From the NCBI GenBank assembly GCA_001598975.1, contig BBXU01000994.1, forward strand, positions 1 to 24,840: a stretch of 24,840 nucleotides of DNA. The letters are read 5' to 3'. Of this stretch, positions 1-11,400 are shown in pieces. This stretch comes from Parachlorella kessleri (taxonomy: Eukaryota; Chlorophyta; Trebouxiophyceae; Chlorellales; Chlorellaceae). The notes under the pieces are model-generated. The model worked only from the letters and a program-made list of their open reading frames with translations. It had not been told where the DNA came from and ran no database searches. Every line of letters begins with the position of its first letter. The stretch's first letter is position 1. The translations under genes were made by a program, and so were the position numbers.

Positions 1-15
1 CTGTCGTAGTAGCTG

Positions 16-35
16 CCCCCCCCCCCCCCCCCCCC
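16..35. repeat. Homopolymer run of 20 C
   Basis: An uninterrupted C20 tract lies in the intron just downstream of the last GOGAT exon seen here; it reads as G20 in the sense strand. Such runs are prone to length error in assemblies. No function is claimed. Confidence 0.9.
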
Positions 36-76
36 TTACCACCCCACCGCACCCCCTCCCCCTCACACCCACCCAC

Positions 77-1648
77 CTGCTGCTCCATCCGCAGCTTGCG
101 TGCGTCCTCAGTGGTCGACCGCGTCACAAAGAACTGCTCGACCAGCGGCTCCGTGGACACGGCAGAGGGCCCCAGCTCGCTGCGGAGACAGGCAGGGTTG
201 GGGAACATGTGCACATGCTTTTGCTCATCAGGTCCCAGCACCCTGGTAACAGCTGGCCATAGGAACCAGTGTCACTGTTGCTCGCAAGGCCCCGTTATCG
301 GTCACCTTCAACGCAAGCATGGTGCCCCATGATACTACCAAGGGTTGCCCCACAAGAAGGGGAGATTCCTGCAATGTGAGTACTGTGGAGCATCCACTTT
401 GGCGCCCCACCCGCCCCCATCCAGCGCCAGCTCCCAGGCCTCGGTTGCCTGCATGCCACCGCGCCGCCGCACCTGTTGTCGGTGGGCACCTTGCGCCAGC
501 CCAGGATGTCGCACCCCAGGTTCACCGCCACCTTGTGAATGGCCGCCTTGGCAGTCTCATACAGCTCGGGGTCACGCGGCAGGAACACCATACCAATGGC
601 GTAGTCACCCTGCAGCTCAGCAGGAGTAGCACGTTTTATGCCGCCTGGGGCTAGGGAGCTGCGTGCAAGTTCAGGCGGGGTTGCACCTTGCCGAAGCTGG
701 ACGGGGGGACTGCCCTCAGCAGATGCACGCCCGGTCGCTTCCCAGCATGCATCGCTCACTCACTTAAGAGCCACCAAGCAGCAGGTAGGTGTAAACCTCT
801 GCGTCCAAGCAGGGCTGCAACCCAAGTGCGTGAACAGGCGTGCAAAGAGCCGCCAGGCTGGCTGGCGGAGGCGGCGGAGCTCACCGGTGGAGGCAGGTGT
901 ATGCCACACTCCTTCTCTGCCACCTCAGAGAAGAAGATGTGGGGGATGGCCACCAGGATGCCAGCGCCATCACCTGCAGTAAACCCCCTTTGTTGTGGAA
1001 CAGATCAGATGGTGCTCTAAGCTCCCAACCACGCGCCTAGGCGCTGCGCACGCCAGGGGCACGCTCTTCACGCCCAGTTGCAAGTAAAGGGTCTGTTTCA
1101 CTTACAGCAGAAAGCCTGAGCAGTCGCTACACGAGCAGCGCCTAGCGAACCTGTATTCACTTCACAACCGCAAGCCCCACGGTGCGTCATCCGCACGAGC
1201 ATCTCCAACGCCTCAGACACCGTCTTGCGGCTGGGCTTCTTGGAAAGCTCCGCAACAAACCCCACTCCGCATGCATCCCTGTCATTCTCAGGGTTGAAGA
1301 GGCCCCGGGCCTCTGGCACCGCTGAATGCTTAGCAACCACCTGCAGGCAAGCGATCCTAAGTTGGGGAGGAGTATTGAGGCGATACTGGCTGCCCCAGAG
1401 TAATCGGGATCCTGCATGCAGGTACCCAGCTAGTGCCACGACCCAGTTGTATTTCTTGCCTGGAGAGCACTGCCCTTTCCAGGGCGCACTGGGAGACATC
1501 TGAGAGTGACTCCAGCGCTGTGCTGTGCTGGTCTCAGAGGGACCCTGTGAAGACCCACATAGCTGCTGAAGGCCGGCCGTGGCCCTAGGCTTGCACCTAG
1601 AAGCCTTCGACCCTGCAGGCCGCCAGCCTGCGGCGAAAAGGTGGGCAT
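77..1648 (-). CDS. NADH-type glutamate synthase (GOGAT), N-terminal five exons, partial
   Basis: This is the 5' part of glutamate synthase, which makes two glutamates from glutamine and 2-oxoglutarate in plastid nitrogen assimilation. Exons in transcription order are 1648-1490, 1340-1151, 973-885, 609-473 and 179-77; phases agree at every join and give 226 residues. Exon 1 (53 residues, Arg/Ser/Pro-rich, few acids) looks like a plastid transit peptide and joins in phase 0, but it is the least certain exon; another ATG lies at 1673 in a different frame. Exon 2 carries DRDACGVGFVAELS, with Cys77 the expected N-terminal nucleophile of the class II glutamine amidotransferase domain, then [14 protein letters not shown]. 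Exon 3 gives DGAGILVAIPHIFF, exon 4 VGWRK-type core ending in VPTDN, and exon 5 STEPLVEQFFVT. The NTGDGAGILVA and [11 protein letters not shown] patterns fit the plant NADH type rather than the ferredoxin type. The rest lies beyond the left edge. Confidence 0.9.
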
Positions 1649-3267
1649 CTGCCGCTGCGGTCTCTGCTGACACTTGATTACACCTCCAAGCCTAGGGCAA
1701 CTCTCAAGCGAAGCAGAACTGGACGTGCTAGCCTCTCAAGCTTGTCGACCCACGTCTCCTTTGCCAGGACAAGCAATCAAGGGCCCCAGCTTGGCGTGAA
1801 GCAGCACCTCAGTATTGCAGGGGTGGCAAGGGAAGGGCGGCAACAGGCGGCGGGAACAACGATTTCGGGGATCTCATGCTCTCTCACGTGGGTCTCTATC
1901 TATAGCAAGCTGGTATCCTGCGAGTAAAGGTGAAACCCTATACCTTCGACAGCTTGCGAGGCAGGCAGGGTTGTCCTGGGGAGCAATATGGCGTGTATGT
2001 ATGGGTTGCCCTTCAAAAGCCATTGTCGTGGTTCCCAGGATTGTCAGCACATTTAGGACACTTAAGCGCGCTTGCTCTCGCCCAGAGCTGCTGGGCTGGC
2101 GTGTCGCTGTGCTCGAACGACCGCACGATCGGAGGCGCCTTGGAAAGAGCTGGTGGCACGGTGATAGTGGAGTTCATTTCTATTTGTCAGGGCCCCTTCC
2201 TGGCGACCGTGTCTGCGTCTTGGCAAGTCAAGCCGCCTCCCCTCCTTTGCCGTAAGCCTTGACCCTTGATGCCTGGGTGGGAGGATATCTGGATGCGCAG
2301 CAGCTCCATCAAGGACGGAAGCTGCATCGGTCGAAGCTTTATTAGCGGTTTAGTAGCAGGTGGCCTGGGAGGCGGGTGGCTGTCGTTGCTCAGGTATTTG
2401 GTATGGGTGGCAGGCAAGTGCGAATAGACAGGGGGCCTACTGGACTGAGCTATATGCAGTCATTAAACCGGCGGACAGGAGCTCTGGGGCAGCAATGGTG
2501 CGTCCGTCACCTTTTGCTTGTTGCTGGATTGTGTGCTCTTGACAGGCTTACGTCTGAGTTTCTATGTACGGCAAGCATCAACGACCTTCTCAGCCCGACA
2601 GTAACAGTGAAAGGCTGCTTCCAAGTCTTTGCACTCGCAGGGGGGTCTGACTGGTACACGTGGCTTTGTGGGCTGCGAATAGTCCTGTTACCAACCACTC
2701 CCTCTGTCTAAGAAGACACGCATGGAGCGCACTGTCACATCACTGTGACCCTGGTTGGATATGGGGCAAGGGGGAGCTTGGCTACAGGATTGGAAAGCGC
2801 CAGGTCTGGCTTGTAGGGGCCTTAGCCTAATGCTCCAATCCCTCTCTCAAACGAGGCGCTGAAGGGTAGCTTCTTGTTGGGTTTCTCACCATGGCAGGCA
2901 TCAGCAACATGTATGAAACAAGAGTGGCACATGGGGAACATGAATGTCACATCTGCGTAAAGAAACTGCTCAGGGGCTTCTGCCAGGTGGACTTTGGCAA
3001 GAATTGGCAGCCTGCCACCGGAACTTAGGGCTTGCCAGGCTTGCGCCTCCTGGCATGCTGAGGGACCGCAGCAGGCGCCAGGTCAGCTGGCGACGGGGTG
3101 CCAATGCTGCATCAATGCGTGCATACACGCAGCAACTCACAATTCTGCTCCATGTTTCGCGGTGGCGCCGAGGATGACATCGTGGCATCTGGCCAAGCGC
3201 TAAAAGTGGTGCGGACGGGAGCTGCACTGTGAAATCAGGACTTCAGGGGAGCAAGTGGTTTGTGCAG
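1649..3267. other. Region between divergent genes, no recognised gene
   Basis: This 1.6-kb stretch lies between the GOGAT start (minus) and the first secure exon of the plus-strand gene at 3268. It must hold the GOGAT promoter and 5' leader and the promoter plus at least one exon of the plus-strand gene. The open frames here show no family motif, and their composition looks non-coding. A possible short first exon begins with an ATG at 3152 and reads MFRGGAEDDIVASGQALK before GT donors at 3206 and 3209. Neither donor has the phase needed by the exon at 3268, so I did not join it. Confidence 0.5.
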
Positions 3268-4231
3268 ACCCCAAAAGTGCCTTAAAGTATGCCTTTGCGC
3301 AGGCCGCCAGCTGGTTGGGGATCGAGGATCCTGCAGCAGCTCTGGAAGAGGAGGGTGGCACTCTAGACTTATCCCAGCCCCGGCCGCAGGGGCTTGGCTT
3401 GGGCGCCAAGTACCTTCCCCACCACAAGGTGCGCTCTGCCCCCTGACGATGAACCTTCCGCTGTGCTTTCCCAAGTGCTATTTCTTGTGTCCCCAGGGAG
3501 GGATAACAGAACCCCCCTTTCCTAAGAAAGATTGTCGCTCGCTCGCCAGCGCTTCCCAATAATGGAGGCCCCCTCACCTTATAATTGTTTTCTGCCTGCG
3601 CAGGGCGTCTTGCTGACCGCAGGGGTGCAGCAGCGGCTGGGCAACAAGCTGAAGCAGTCCAAGGACCGATTCCATCAGCAGGCTGCTGAGCCGTCTGGAT
3701 CACGAGGCTTGCACCAGCAGAAGCGCCACCGTCTGCAGGTACCACTTTCCCGTATGCTTTGCACTCCACTGGGTAGTGACAAGGATAGTGACAAGGGTGC
3801 AGTTCCCGAATGGTGTGGTTTGTAGGTTTGGGCCTGCTCAAGACCTGCATGATATGTAGTCCTCAGGCATGATATGCACAGCGCACTGCCATCGACAGCG
3901 CGGTTAGTGATGCAGCCCGGAAATTTTTGAATGTGCGCAGCAGCCGCCAGAGGCAAGAACGACCCCAGTTCGAGAGGCGGAGGGCAACAGTGATGGTGGG
4001 AGCAGCGACGAAGATGAGGGACGGGGTGCTGCTTTTGGCAAGCGGCAGGCGGGCGGCGATCAGGAGGCCCTAGAGCAGCAGCAGCAGCGGCGGCAGCGGC
4101 CGAAGCTTGGACAGCAGCAGCCGCTGCGCTTTACGAAGCAGGACTTGCTGATGTCTAGTGGGTCTGGCTCGGGCGCGAGTGGCAAGCCAAAAAGGAAAGG
4201 AAAGAAGCGGCAGCTTGGAGCGGCGACCTGA
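3268..4231 (+). CDS. Small conserved Gln-rich, basic protein (possibly DUF3245-like), 5' end unresolved
   Basis: Three exons, 3268-3428, 3604-3738 and 3941-4231, join in phase 0 and end at TGA 4229-4231. The first exon enters in phase 1, so at least one short upstream exon is missing. The sequence starts with ALKYAFAQAASWLGI and then has the GLGLGAKYLPHHK signature. A helical GVQQRLGNKLKQSKDR segment, an acidic SSDEDE patch, a Gln/Arg-rich stretch and a very basic C-terminus (KPKRKGKKRQL) follow. A WLG helix, then an LGLGAK motif, a short basic helix and an acidic region before FxKR resembles, from memory, the uncharacterised DUF3245-type eukaryotic family; this is tentative. The basic tail and acidic patch suggest a nuclear or nucleolar protein, which is inference. 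The 3' end faces the receptor gene convergently. Confidence 0.75.
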
Positions 4232-4342
4232 GAACGGGTTCCTTCCAGCGGTGGCGGCTGGTCAGCACCTCCATACAGCTGGAAACGCCGTGAATCAAGG
4301 GAGTGGACTTTTGCTGTATACTGTGTGTGACGTGAGTTGGCA

Positions 4343-4407
4343 TGTAACTATTTGTGCTCCAGCACGTTGCTGCGGGGTGTGTATTATGCGCTGGCTGGTT
4401 TATGTAA
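4343..4407 (+). terminator. Candidate TGTAA polyadenylation signals
   Basis: TGTAA occurs at 4343-4347 and 4403-4407, 112 and 172 nt past the stop codon of the plus-strand gene. TGTAA is the usual polyadenylation signal in chlamydomonadalean algae. Which of the two is used cannot be told from sequence. Confidence 0.4.
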
Positions 4408-5141
4408 TGGAAAAGCAAATGCCATTACGGCTTTGCTGTAGCATGGATGTGGTGACAACCTCGTGGTGAGTATATATGAATACAGCTGGGACAACCCAGA
4501 CAAGCTCACCATGAAACCTGAGCTAGAGTCTCCAGGCCATCTCTTGCACTGCCCTGATGCTGGTTTCTCAACCTTCCTCTACAAACACACTGCCTGTTGC
4601 TCTGTGTCACTACAACAAAAAGGAGACTGGGCAACATCAGCCAGACCAGGGAGTACCCATGCGTGCATGCCACCAACTTGCAAGCACCCTACATGAGAGC
4701 GCATGTCACTAACCCAAGCAGCTAGTGCTGCAGCTGCTCCCAAGTGCACGTGCATGGGTGCGGCTGCCTTGGCCACAATGAAACAACTCTGCTAGAAAGT
4801 GCACCTGAATGCTGGGTCACCCTCACCCAGGTGGACACGTTGCAGACGCCTGACACATAAGACCCACTGAGAGAGTATTATGCCACCATGCAGGTCAATT
4901 CTCTGCAGTGTGTCATGAAAGGGAAGTGCGCACTTGTCCACAGGAGCAGTCATACACAACGTACTGGCGTGGTAAGCTTTGCTATACGCTTTACCCCAAC
5001 CTGAGTCACCTCGTTCGCCAGCTCACAATCATGTCCTGTTCCAAACCCCTTTGCAATTAAGTAAGGGCCCCACGGGTAGTCGGGAGGGGGGGGTCATACA
5101 CCGGTAGGTACACACAGGGGGGCTGACCTGGGTTTCCCCAG
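4408..5141. other. Convergent 3' intergenic region
   Basis: No coding region is recognisable here. It lies between the ends of the plus-strand small gene and the minus-strand receptor, so it should contain the receptor's 3' untranslated region. I saw no clear TGTAA on the minus strand. A segment at 5075-5088 is the inverted copy of part of the minisatellite just downstream. Confidence 0.5.
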
Positions 5142-5240
5142 GACTACCTGCCATAATGATACCCACTCCCTCCCGACTACCTCCCACATTGATATACACT
5201 CCCTCTTGACTGCCTCCCATACTGATACCCCCTCCCTTCA
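5142..5240 (+). repeat. Three tandem 33-bp minisatellite units
   Basis: Units are 5142-5174, 5175-5207 and 5208-5240. Each begins GACT(A/G)CCT and carries a central TGATA and a CCCTCCC-like tail. The third unit covers the receptor's stop codon (TGA on the minus strand, 5240-5238). Fourteen bases at 5168-5181 recur in inverted orientation at 5075-5088, so the transcript end could fold into a stem. Confidence 0.85.
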
Positions 5241-5478
5241 CGAGGCAGACCCAGGTTCGCAGGAGCCTGCTGCCCCGGGGCCACCGCCGGCGCCGCTGGA
5301 GGACGCCTGGTGGGCCGCCGCTGCCGCCCCCGAGCCGCTCCCGTCGCTAGCTGGGCTCTCCAGCGCCCCGCTGCGAGACACCTGCGAGCTGCGCTGGGAG
5401 AGCCGCAGAGGCGCCGCCACGGCTACCAGCTCCCTGTACAGCCGCAGCAGGTACCCGGCGAGCTCTGCATGCTCTGCC
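5238..5478 (-). other. Receptor kinase C-terminal tail exon
   Basis: The last exon joins in phase 2 to the kinase C-lobe. It encodes a helix ([20 protein letters not shown]), then a Ser/Gly/Ala-rich disordered tail of about 55 residues ending SCEPGSAS. The stop codon lies inside the third minisatellite unit, so unit-number changes could alter the protein end. Confidence 0.8.
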
Positions 5479-8400
5479 CTGGCAACCTCCGGCTCAAACA
5501 AGCAGCCTTGCGACCCCCGGAGGCATGCACGGAGCTACGCAACTAGTCACTTTGACCATCATACCAAGCCACAAAACCTGACCAGTTGCAGGTGAGTTAT
5601 CCCACGGCGCGGGCAGCCAGGGAACACTTCCCACATCCCACTACCTCTCACGTCCATAGTCTCCGCGCTGCCCCTACCTGAGGGCTTCAATGATGTCGGG
5701 GAAGGCTGGCCGCTCCTCAGCCTCCTGCGCCCAGCAGCGCTCAATGAGGGCTAGGTAGTCGCCCAGCCCCTCAAAACTGGCGGTGTCCCTGCCAGGGATC
5801 TCGTCACGGGCTGGGATGGGCGGCCGGCTGCCATCGGCCACACAGCGCACCACCTGCAGCAGGCGGTGCCAGAGGATGGTGGTGGTGCGCACAAGCTGCT
5901 TATACGCAATGCACCATGAGTGCAAGGAGTGCAAGGAAGACGCCCAAGTGGCCAGCAGGGCTCGGCTGGCACCAAGGGTCGGGAATAGGCGCTGGAGAAC
6001 GGGTTGAACCGGCATCGAGATGGCAGGCTGCAGTACTACACTGGTGCTGCGCCATGAGGGTGATGTTCTTGACTGGTCAAGGTGGAAGAAAGGGCGGAAG
6101 CACAGCAGACAGGCGTGCCGCAACGTGCCTGCCACTGGTTCTCCACGGCAGCAAAGGGGATCTCCCAGGTCAGCATCTCCCACAGCACCACGCCAAAGGA
6201 GTACACGTCCTGCAGCAGCAAGGCTGGGCAGTCGGAGACCCCAGTGTCTTACTACCGTGCAAGGGAGCAAGTCTGAAGCAGCACCCCGACGAGTACATCC
6301 CATGCAAGAAGGTAGCAGGGAGATGAGCATCATGAGTATCCCAAGCATTGGACTGGTCAACTAGGATAGGTTTTCTGCAAGTTACACCCCCTTGTGGCGC
6401 CATACGATCAACTGAAGCGCTAAGCGGCAGGCGCCACCATTTCTGCAGGGCTTTTGCTGCTACAAGGCAGCAGTGGGAAAGAAATGCCGACAAAAAGGCT
6501 GCCTTACACCTTCCATCCCCTGAGGCCGCCCTGCCCAGGCGACTTGCCGAGCACTGGGTGGCCGGCTGGCCTTGCAACACCTCGGGCGCCAGCCAGCGCG
6601 GGTTGGCCGCCTGCGCGCTGCTCAGCACCACCGTGTCCTCCAGTATCTGCAGCGCCGCACCCATGGCAGGTTGATCTCCGCCTACTGTTGCTAGCCTGAT
6701 CCAGATGAGCTCGAAACAACTGCTGGGTGGGTGGATGAGAGACTTGTTCAACCCAACACGTGCAGACGTTTTCTCCCACCAAATTGGATCGTGACCTCTG
6801 TGGCACACAGCCTGTCTCCTCAAGCGCATATATCAGCTGCCTGCTGGCCTGCTGGCTTTGTGCTTGGTAAAGGGCTGGCTTGCCTTGGAGAGGTTGAAGT
6901 CGCTGACCTTGACGTGCCAGTGGCTGTCCACCAACCTGTACAAAGGGTGAGAGTTTCTCAGTGGCCTTGTGTGCTCTCATGTACACGCAGCGGGACTGCT
7001 GGTCACCTTAGGTGGCCAGCAAGTTGGCTGTCAAAATAATGTTCGCCGTAGAGGAGGCGAGGCCACACGTAAGAATGGCGTGCGTCTGATGTAAAAGCTA
7101 GAGTGTGGCTCGCCCCTCATCGCATGGAGCAGCTCACAGGTTGGGGCTCTTAAGGTCCCGGTGAATGATGGGCGGCTTGTGGGAGTGAAGGTGCAGCATC
7201 CCCTTGGCAGTATCCAGCATCTGCATGCACCAACAACCTTTGTCAGGGACCCTCCCCAGTCCTAGCATGAGGAAGGCCCTGTCTTTTCCCCTTTTGCACG
7301 ATGCGAGCAATCCATTGAACATACCAGTTCCCTCAGCTTGATGCTACAGGTGAATGCTTGCTCCACAAGTGGCCGTGGAACGCTGACATGTGAACTCCAC
7401 AGCGGGTGGATCTATTTTTGGTGGCAGCAGAGGCACGCACCATGTTGAGCCGCTTGACCCAGTCAAGCTGCGCCGCGGGGCTCTGCTTGGCCTGCCGCAG
7501 CACGTCGGTGAGTGAGCCGCGGGCGCAGTACTCGGTCACCACGCAGGGCGGCACCGCGCACACGCCCATGAAGCCCACCTGCGGGCTCACAAGCACTGAC
7601 GGCTGTGGGGACGCACCACCTAAGACAGGTATGGCCGCTGTGCACAGGATGTGGGCTCGGCAGTCGTAGGTTAGTCATGTATGGTGTGCACAAGGCGTGG
7701 CGCGTCAGTCAACAGCAGCGCACTGTCTGCTCGGTTGCCCCGGTTAGCGCTGAGTAATCTCACACAATATCTACCCCGCCAAAGTAAGCTTGCCAGAGTA
7801 CCACTGCACTTACCACATTGGGATGCCGCAAGGTGGCAAGGAGGGCACACTCCTGCAAGCAAGAAAGCAAGCAAGCAAGCATGACAACAGACATGTGCGG
7901 CCAGGCAAGTATGGCAACAAAACATGGGTCCATGCTGGCGCTTCACAGCTACTGAGCAGCATAACTCCACACATGCAAGCCAGGGTCTGCCACACCAGCC
8001 CTATGCACGTGGCGTACCATATAATACATAGGCATACAGAATGAGCAGGTGTGGAGTAACCTGGCAGCCAGGGACCTCCGAGCCACACGCAGAGTCAGGC
8101 ACCTCCGAAGCCATGGAGTGGGTAACGTTTGCCATGGCACAGGCCACTTGCATGAGCCAGAAGAAAGTTGGGAACCCCACAGATGAAGCCACTCCCCGTC
8201 ACAAAAACCTCCGTACGGGCAGGCACCCAAGCTGCCTCGCACCTTCTGCAGGTTGATGAGCAGCGGGTTTGACAGCGTCAGCACTTGCTTCAGGGAGTCG
8301 GCATCCAGAACATCAATGCCGGTGTTAAGCAGGATCTTAACCGCGACAGGGGTCTCCTGCCACTTGGCTAGGTACACCTGCATATGCGAGCACCTAGTGC

Positions 8401-11400
8401 ACTTTGGCTACTAGGTCAGGTAGCCAGTGAGCCAAACCTGGGCTCATGTCACTGATGCCTGGGCCCTGTCAAGCTGGCTGGGGCCTAGAATAAACCGCGT
8501 AGACCTCGAGATGCAACCCCTAGTTTTAGTACCCCTTCCTGCGCCGGACCTCCACTGCTGCTCTACATTTCACTCCCGTCACCAATGCAACATGGTTGAG
8601 CGCACCCTGCCAAAGCTGCCTTCCCCGATCTTGCGCGTGAGCTCCAGGTCGTCGAAATTGATGGTCCAGGTCTTCACAAAGTCGGCCAGCGGGCTGCGGG
8701 GGCTAGTGGTGCTGCTGCTCTGGCGGGCCAGGCTGATGCTCTCGGCTGCAGACAGAGCCATGCAGTTGCATGCATCAGATTTCCCGCAGATTTCCCGTAG
8801 ATTTTTGTAGGAAACATAAAAGATGCATGTGTCACCCAAGGCAGACCACACCTCTGGAGGAAGCCAGGACTGGTGCTAGAAGCACACTCTGCCGCCAAGC
8901 ACATTCTTTCTTGGTGTTGGTAATGACATAGGGCGAACAGTGCTTAAGGGCCTGTCTAAGGACTGTCTGATCAACCCTACAAACGAGACGATTCTGCAAG
9001 CCTGAAGGCCAGGCTGCGGTCAGCAATGTGCCCTAAAGATCAGGGGCTGGGTTTCCATGTCACAGCACGCACCCTCTGGCGACCGCGCTGCCTGCACTGC
9101 CAGGGCCAGCACTTGGTCCCTTTGGAGCCCCGACGACTCCTGACTGCTGCAGGGCATGACAACATTTTGCTTCATTATTAGGTGTGGTCACTTCGCGCCG
9201 CCGCGCTGGCATTGCAGCTGTAGTCAACCCTCAAAAGAAGAAAACAAGAAAAAACACAAGCAAAAGCAATCTGAACATCTCTAACCCCGCACATCTTGGT
9301 CACTGGTTATGGCTGGCAACCACCAACCATGTCTGCATCTCAAATGCCGCCAGCAGTTTTAGCTTGTAATAGAAGGGCTGCAGATGGAGCTTGGCTGCCC
9401 TAGCTGGGAGGACCTGTCTGCCTACATACCGCACTACATGGAGCATCACTGCTCAGGTTAGCTTGCCTGCCAGTCATCGCAGACTGACTGCCACTGCTGG
9501 TAGACGGCCCCAGTGGCAGCACGGAAGCACCTCGGGCTCGGTCGTGGCCGGGGGTTGTCGGGGCAAAGGGGGTGTTCACCGCCGAGCCCCTGTAAGAGTG
9601 GCACGCAGCTGCCGCTTGGCTTCCCAACCTCCTTGAATACCGAGGTCACATCCGAGCGTAGCTGCATGGTATCTGGCTTTGCTCCCATGCACAAGGCCCC
9701 AGTCAAGTCACGCATTTGCTCAGGCCCTGTCTACTGCATTCAGCGGCTGCCAGGTTCAGGGCCAGAATTGCACATGACCAGGTGTGCTACTCTGACCTAC
9801 AAAGGGTCACATGATAGGGTCATATGATAGGTCACATGATGTCCGCCCCGTGAGGACCTACCCCAGGGGTTTGACCAGCCCAGCCTCCACCAGCCAGTTT
9901 TGCACCGCGCCTGCCTGCCAGGGGGAGGGTGGCGGCAGCTGGGAAGGAGCACCACCCTCGCCCTTGACCTCTCCTGTTGGGAAAGGACACAGACTTTGGG
10001 CAAAGAAATCAGAAGTTTGTGTCAAGCTAGTGGATAGAGCCCTGGCTGCTGGTTTGCCTGCTTCCTCTCTCACCAACCTGTGCCATGCTAGGCATTGGAG
10101 GCCCACTTTCCAATTTGGATGCGCTGTCGACCCTGACAACATGTGCGCTGCAGGGAGCAGCTGCCAAGCACGGCATGCCAACACCTGTGCCCCAGCCGGG
10201 CTCACCCGCCTCCTCCTGGGTCGACTTCTCAGCTGCTGCAGACTGCATGCGCCTACGTCTGCGGCGCCAGACAACCAGCCCCACCACAGCTGCAAACAAC
10301 AAAGGGGAGAGATACATGTAAGGAAGACTGCTGCAGACGCTGTGCAAAAAGAAAGCTTTAGAAGCCGAGCCCTTTACTCCCCGCTGGGAGCACTGCTGCA
10401 GCATGACGTTGGCAAGCAAGCAGTCTGCGAGGTGAATGAGCAAGGTATGTTTAAGGAACATGGGCCAGCTGTCTCTGGTATGCTCAGCATGCAAGCTGCC
10501 TGGGAGGGAGCTCTTAGCAGCCGAGGCGTGCCTAGAAAGGTTCGCTGGAACATACCAAGAGCCGCAGCGCCACCAGCGACGCCCACCGCGATGCCCACAG
10601 CTGCGCCACTGCCACCACCTCCACCAACGCTGGAAGTCTTGTCTGCGGGTCGCTCAAGAGTAACAAGATGTCAAGGTCATAATAGCTGTGCACCTCAACG
10701 TTGCGAGTCATAGAGGCTATTTGCAGTACCCAGCCGCTCACTGTGCTGATACGAGCGGTCTCTAGAAGAGTCATTGCATCACTGCAAGCCGCAGCCCATA
10801 CGAAAGCCTAACCTCAAAGCCAGTCAATCACTGCAGCCCGGTGCGGCCAGGAGCATCACCTGGGGCGGCTGGACAGTCTGGCAAGGGCTGGGCCAGGGGC
10901 TGGAAGCCAGCACTGTAGAACTGCGGCGCTGAGGGGACCTGCGGTGAGCAGAGAATGCTGTGGCTAGGCGCTGCTCAGCCGCCGAGGACCTGTCAGGCAG
11001 CTAGGTGTGAGCACTTCAACGCACCTGACAACTCGTGGTTGTCATGCAGGGTCCCTAGCGATGCCTCACTAGCTGGCGCACAGTCAGTAATCGCTAGTGC
11101 AATGGTCCCTACCCCGCCCTACAAATTACCGGCTACAGCGAAGCACTGGGACATCGCAAGCTGCAAATCAGGTGGCTACCAAGCAGTTTCCTTGGACTTC
11201 AATGGGCCAGAACCCAAACCCTGGCCACCTTACAGGCCAGCCTGCCAGCTGGCAGCCCTGTCATCTTCCCTTACCGTGCCGCACAAGCCCATCCTACTCT
11301 GGGGGCCAACAACAACCGACGCGTTGCCGGGAGCTTGCCAGCCTGGCAGCGAGCCTGCCAACTGGTTGTTGTCCAGCTGGGCCAGCTCCAAGCCAGGCAG

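Noticed and set aside
77..1340. Ferredoxin-dependent GOGAT
   Set aside because: The [32 protein letters not shown] region follows the NADH-type pattern; the ferredoxin type typically has MEHRGGCGADNDSGDGSG-like sequence there.
1742..2711. Several plus-strand frames of 60 to 146 codons
   Set aside because: They overlap each other in all frames without motifs or splice structure and look like random open frames in GC-rich DNA.
9001..9460. Exon ending at the GT donor near 9429 (frame ending SSDAPCSA)
   Set aside because: That donor is phase 0, whereas the next exon must be entered in phase 2 to reach the kinase in frame. The GC donor at 9466 satisfies both sides.
9811..10713. Longest open frame in the window, plus strand, 300 codons
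   Set aside because: It is antisense to the receptor's TM and juxtamembrane exons, has an unstructured composition, and shows no family motif. High GC makes such shadows common.
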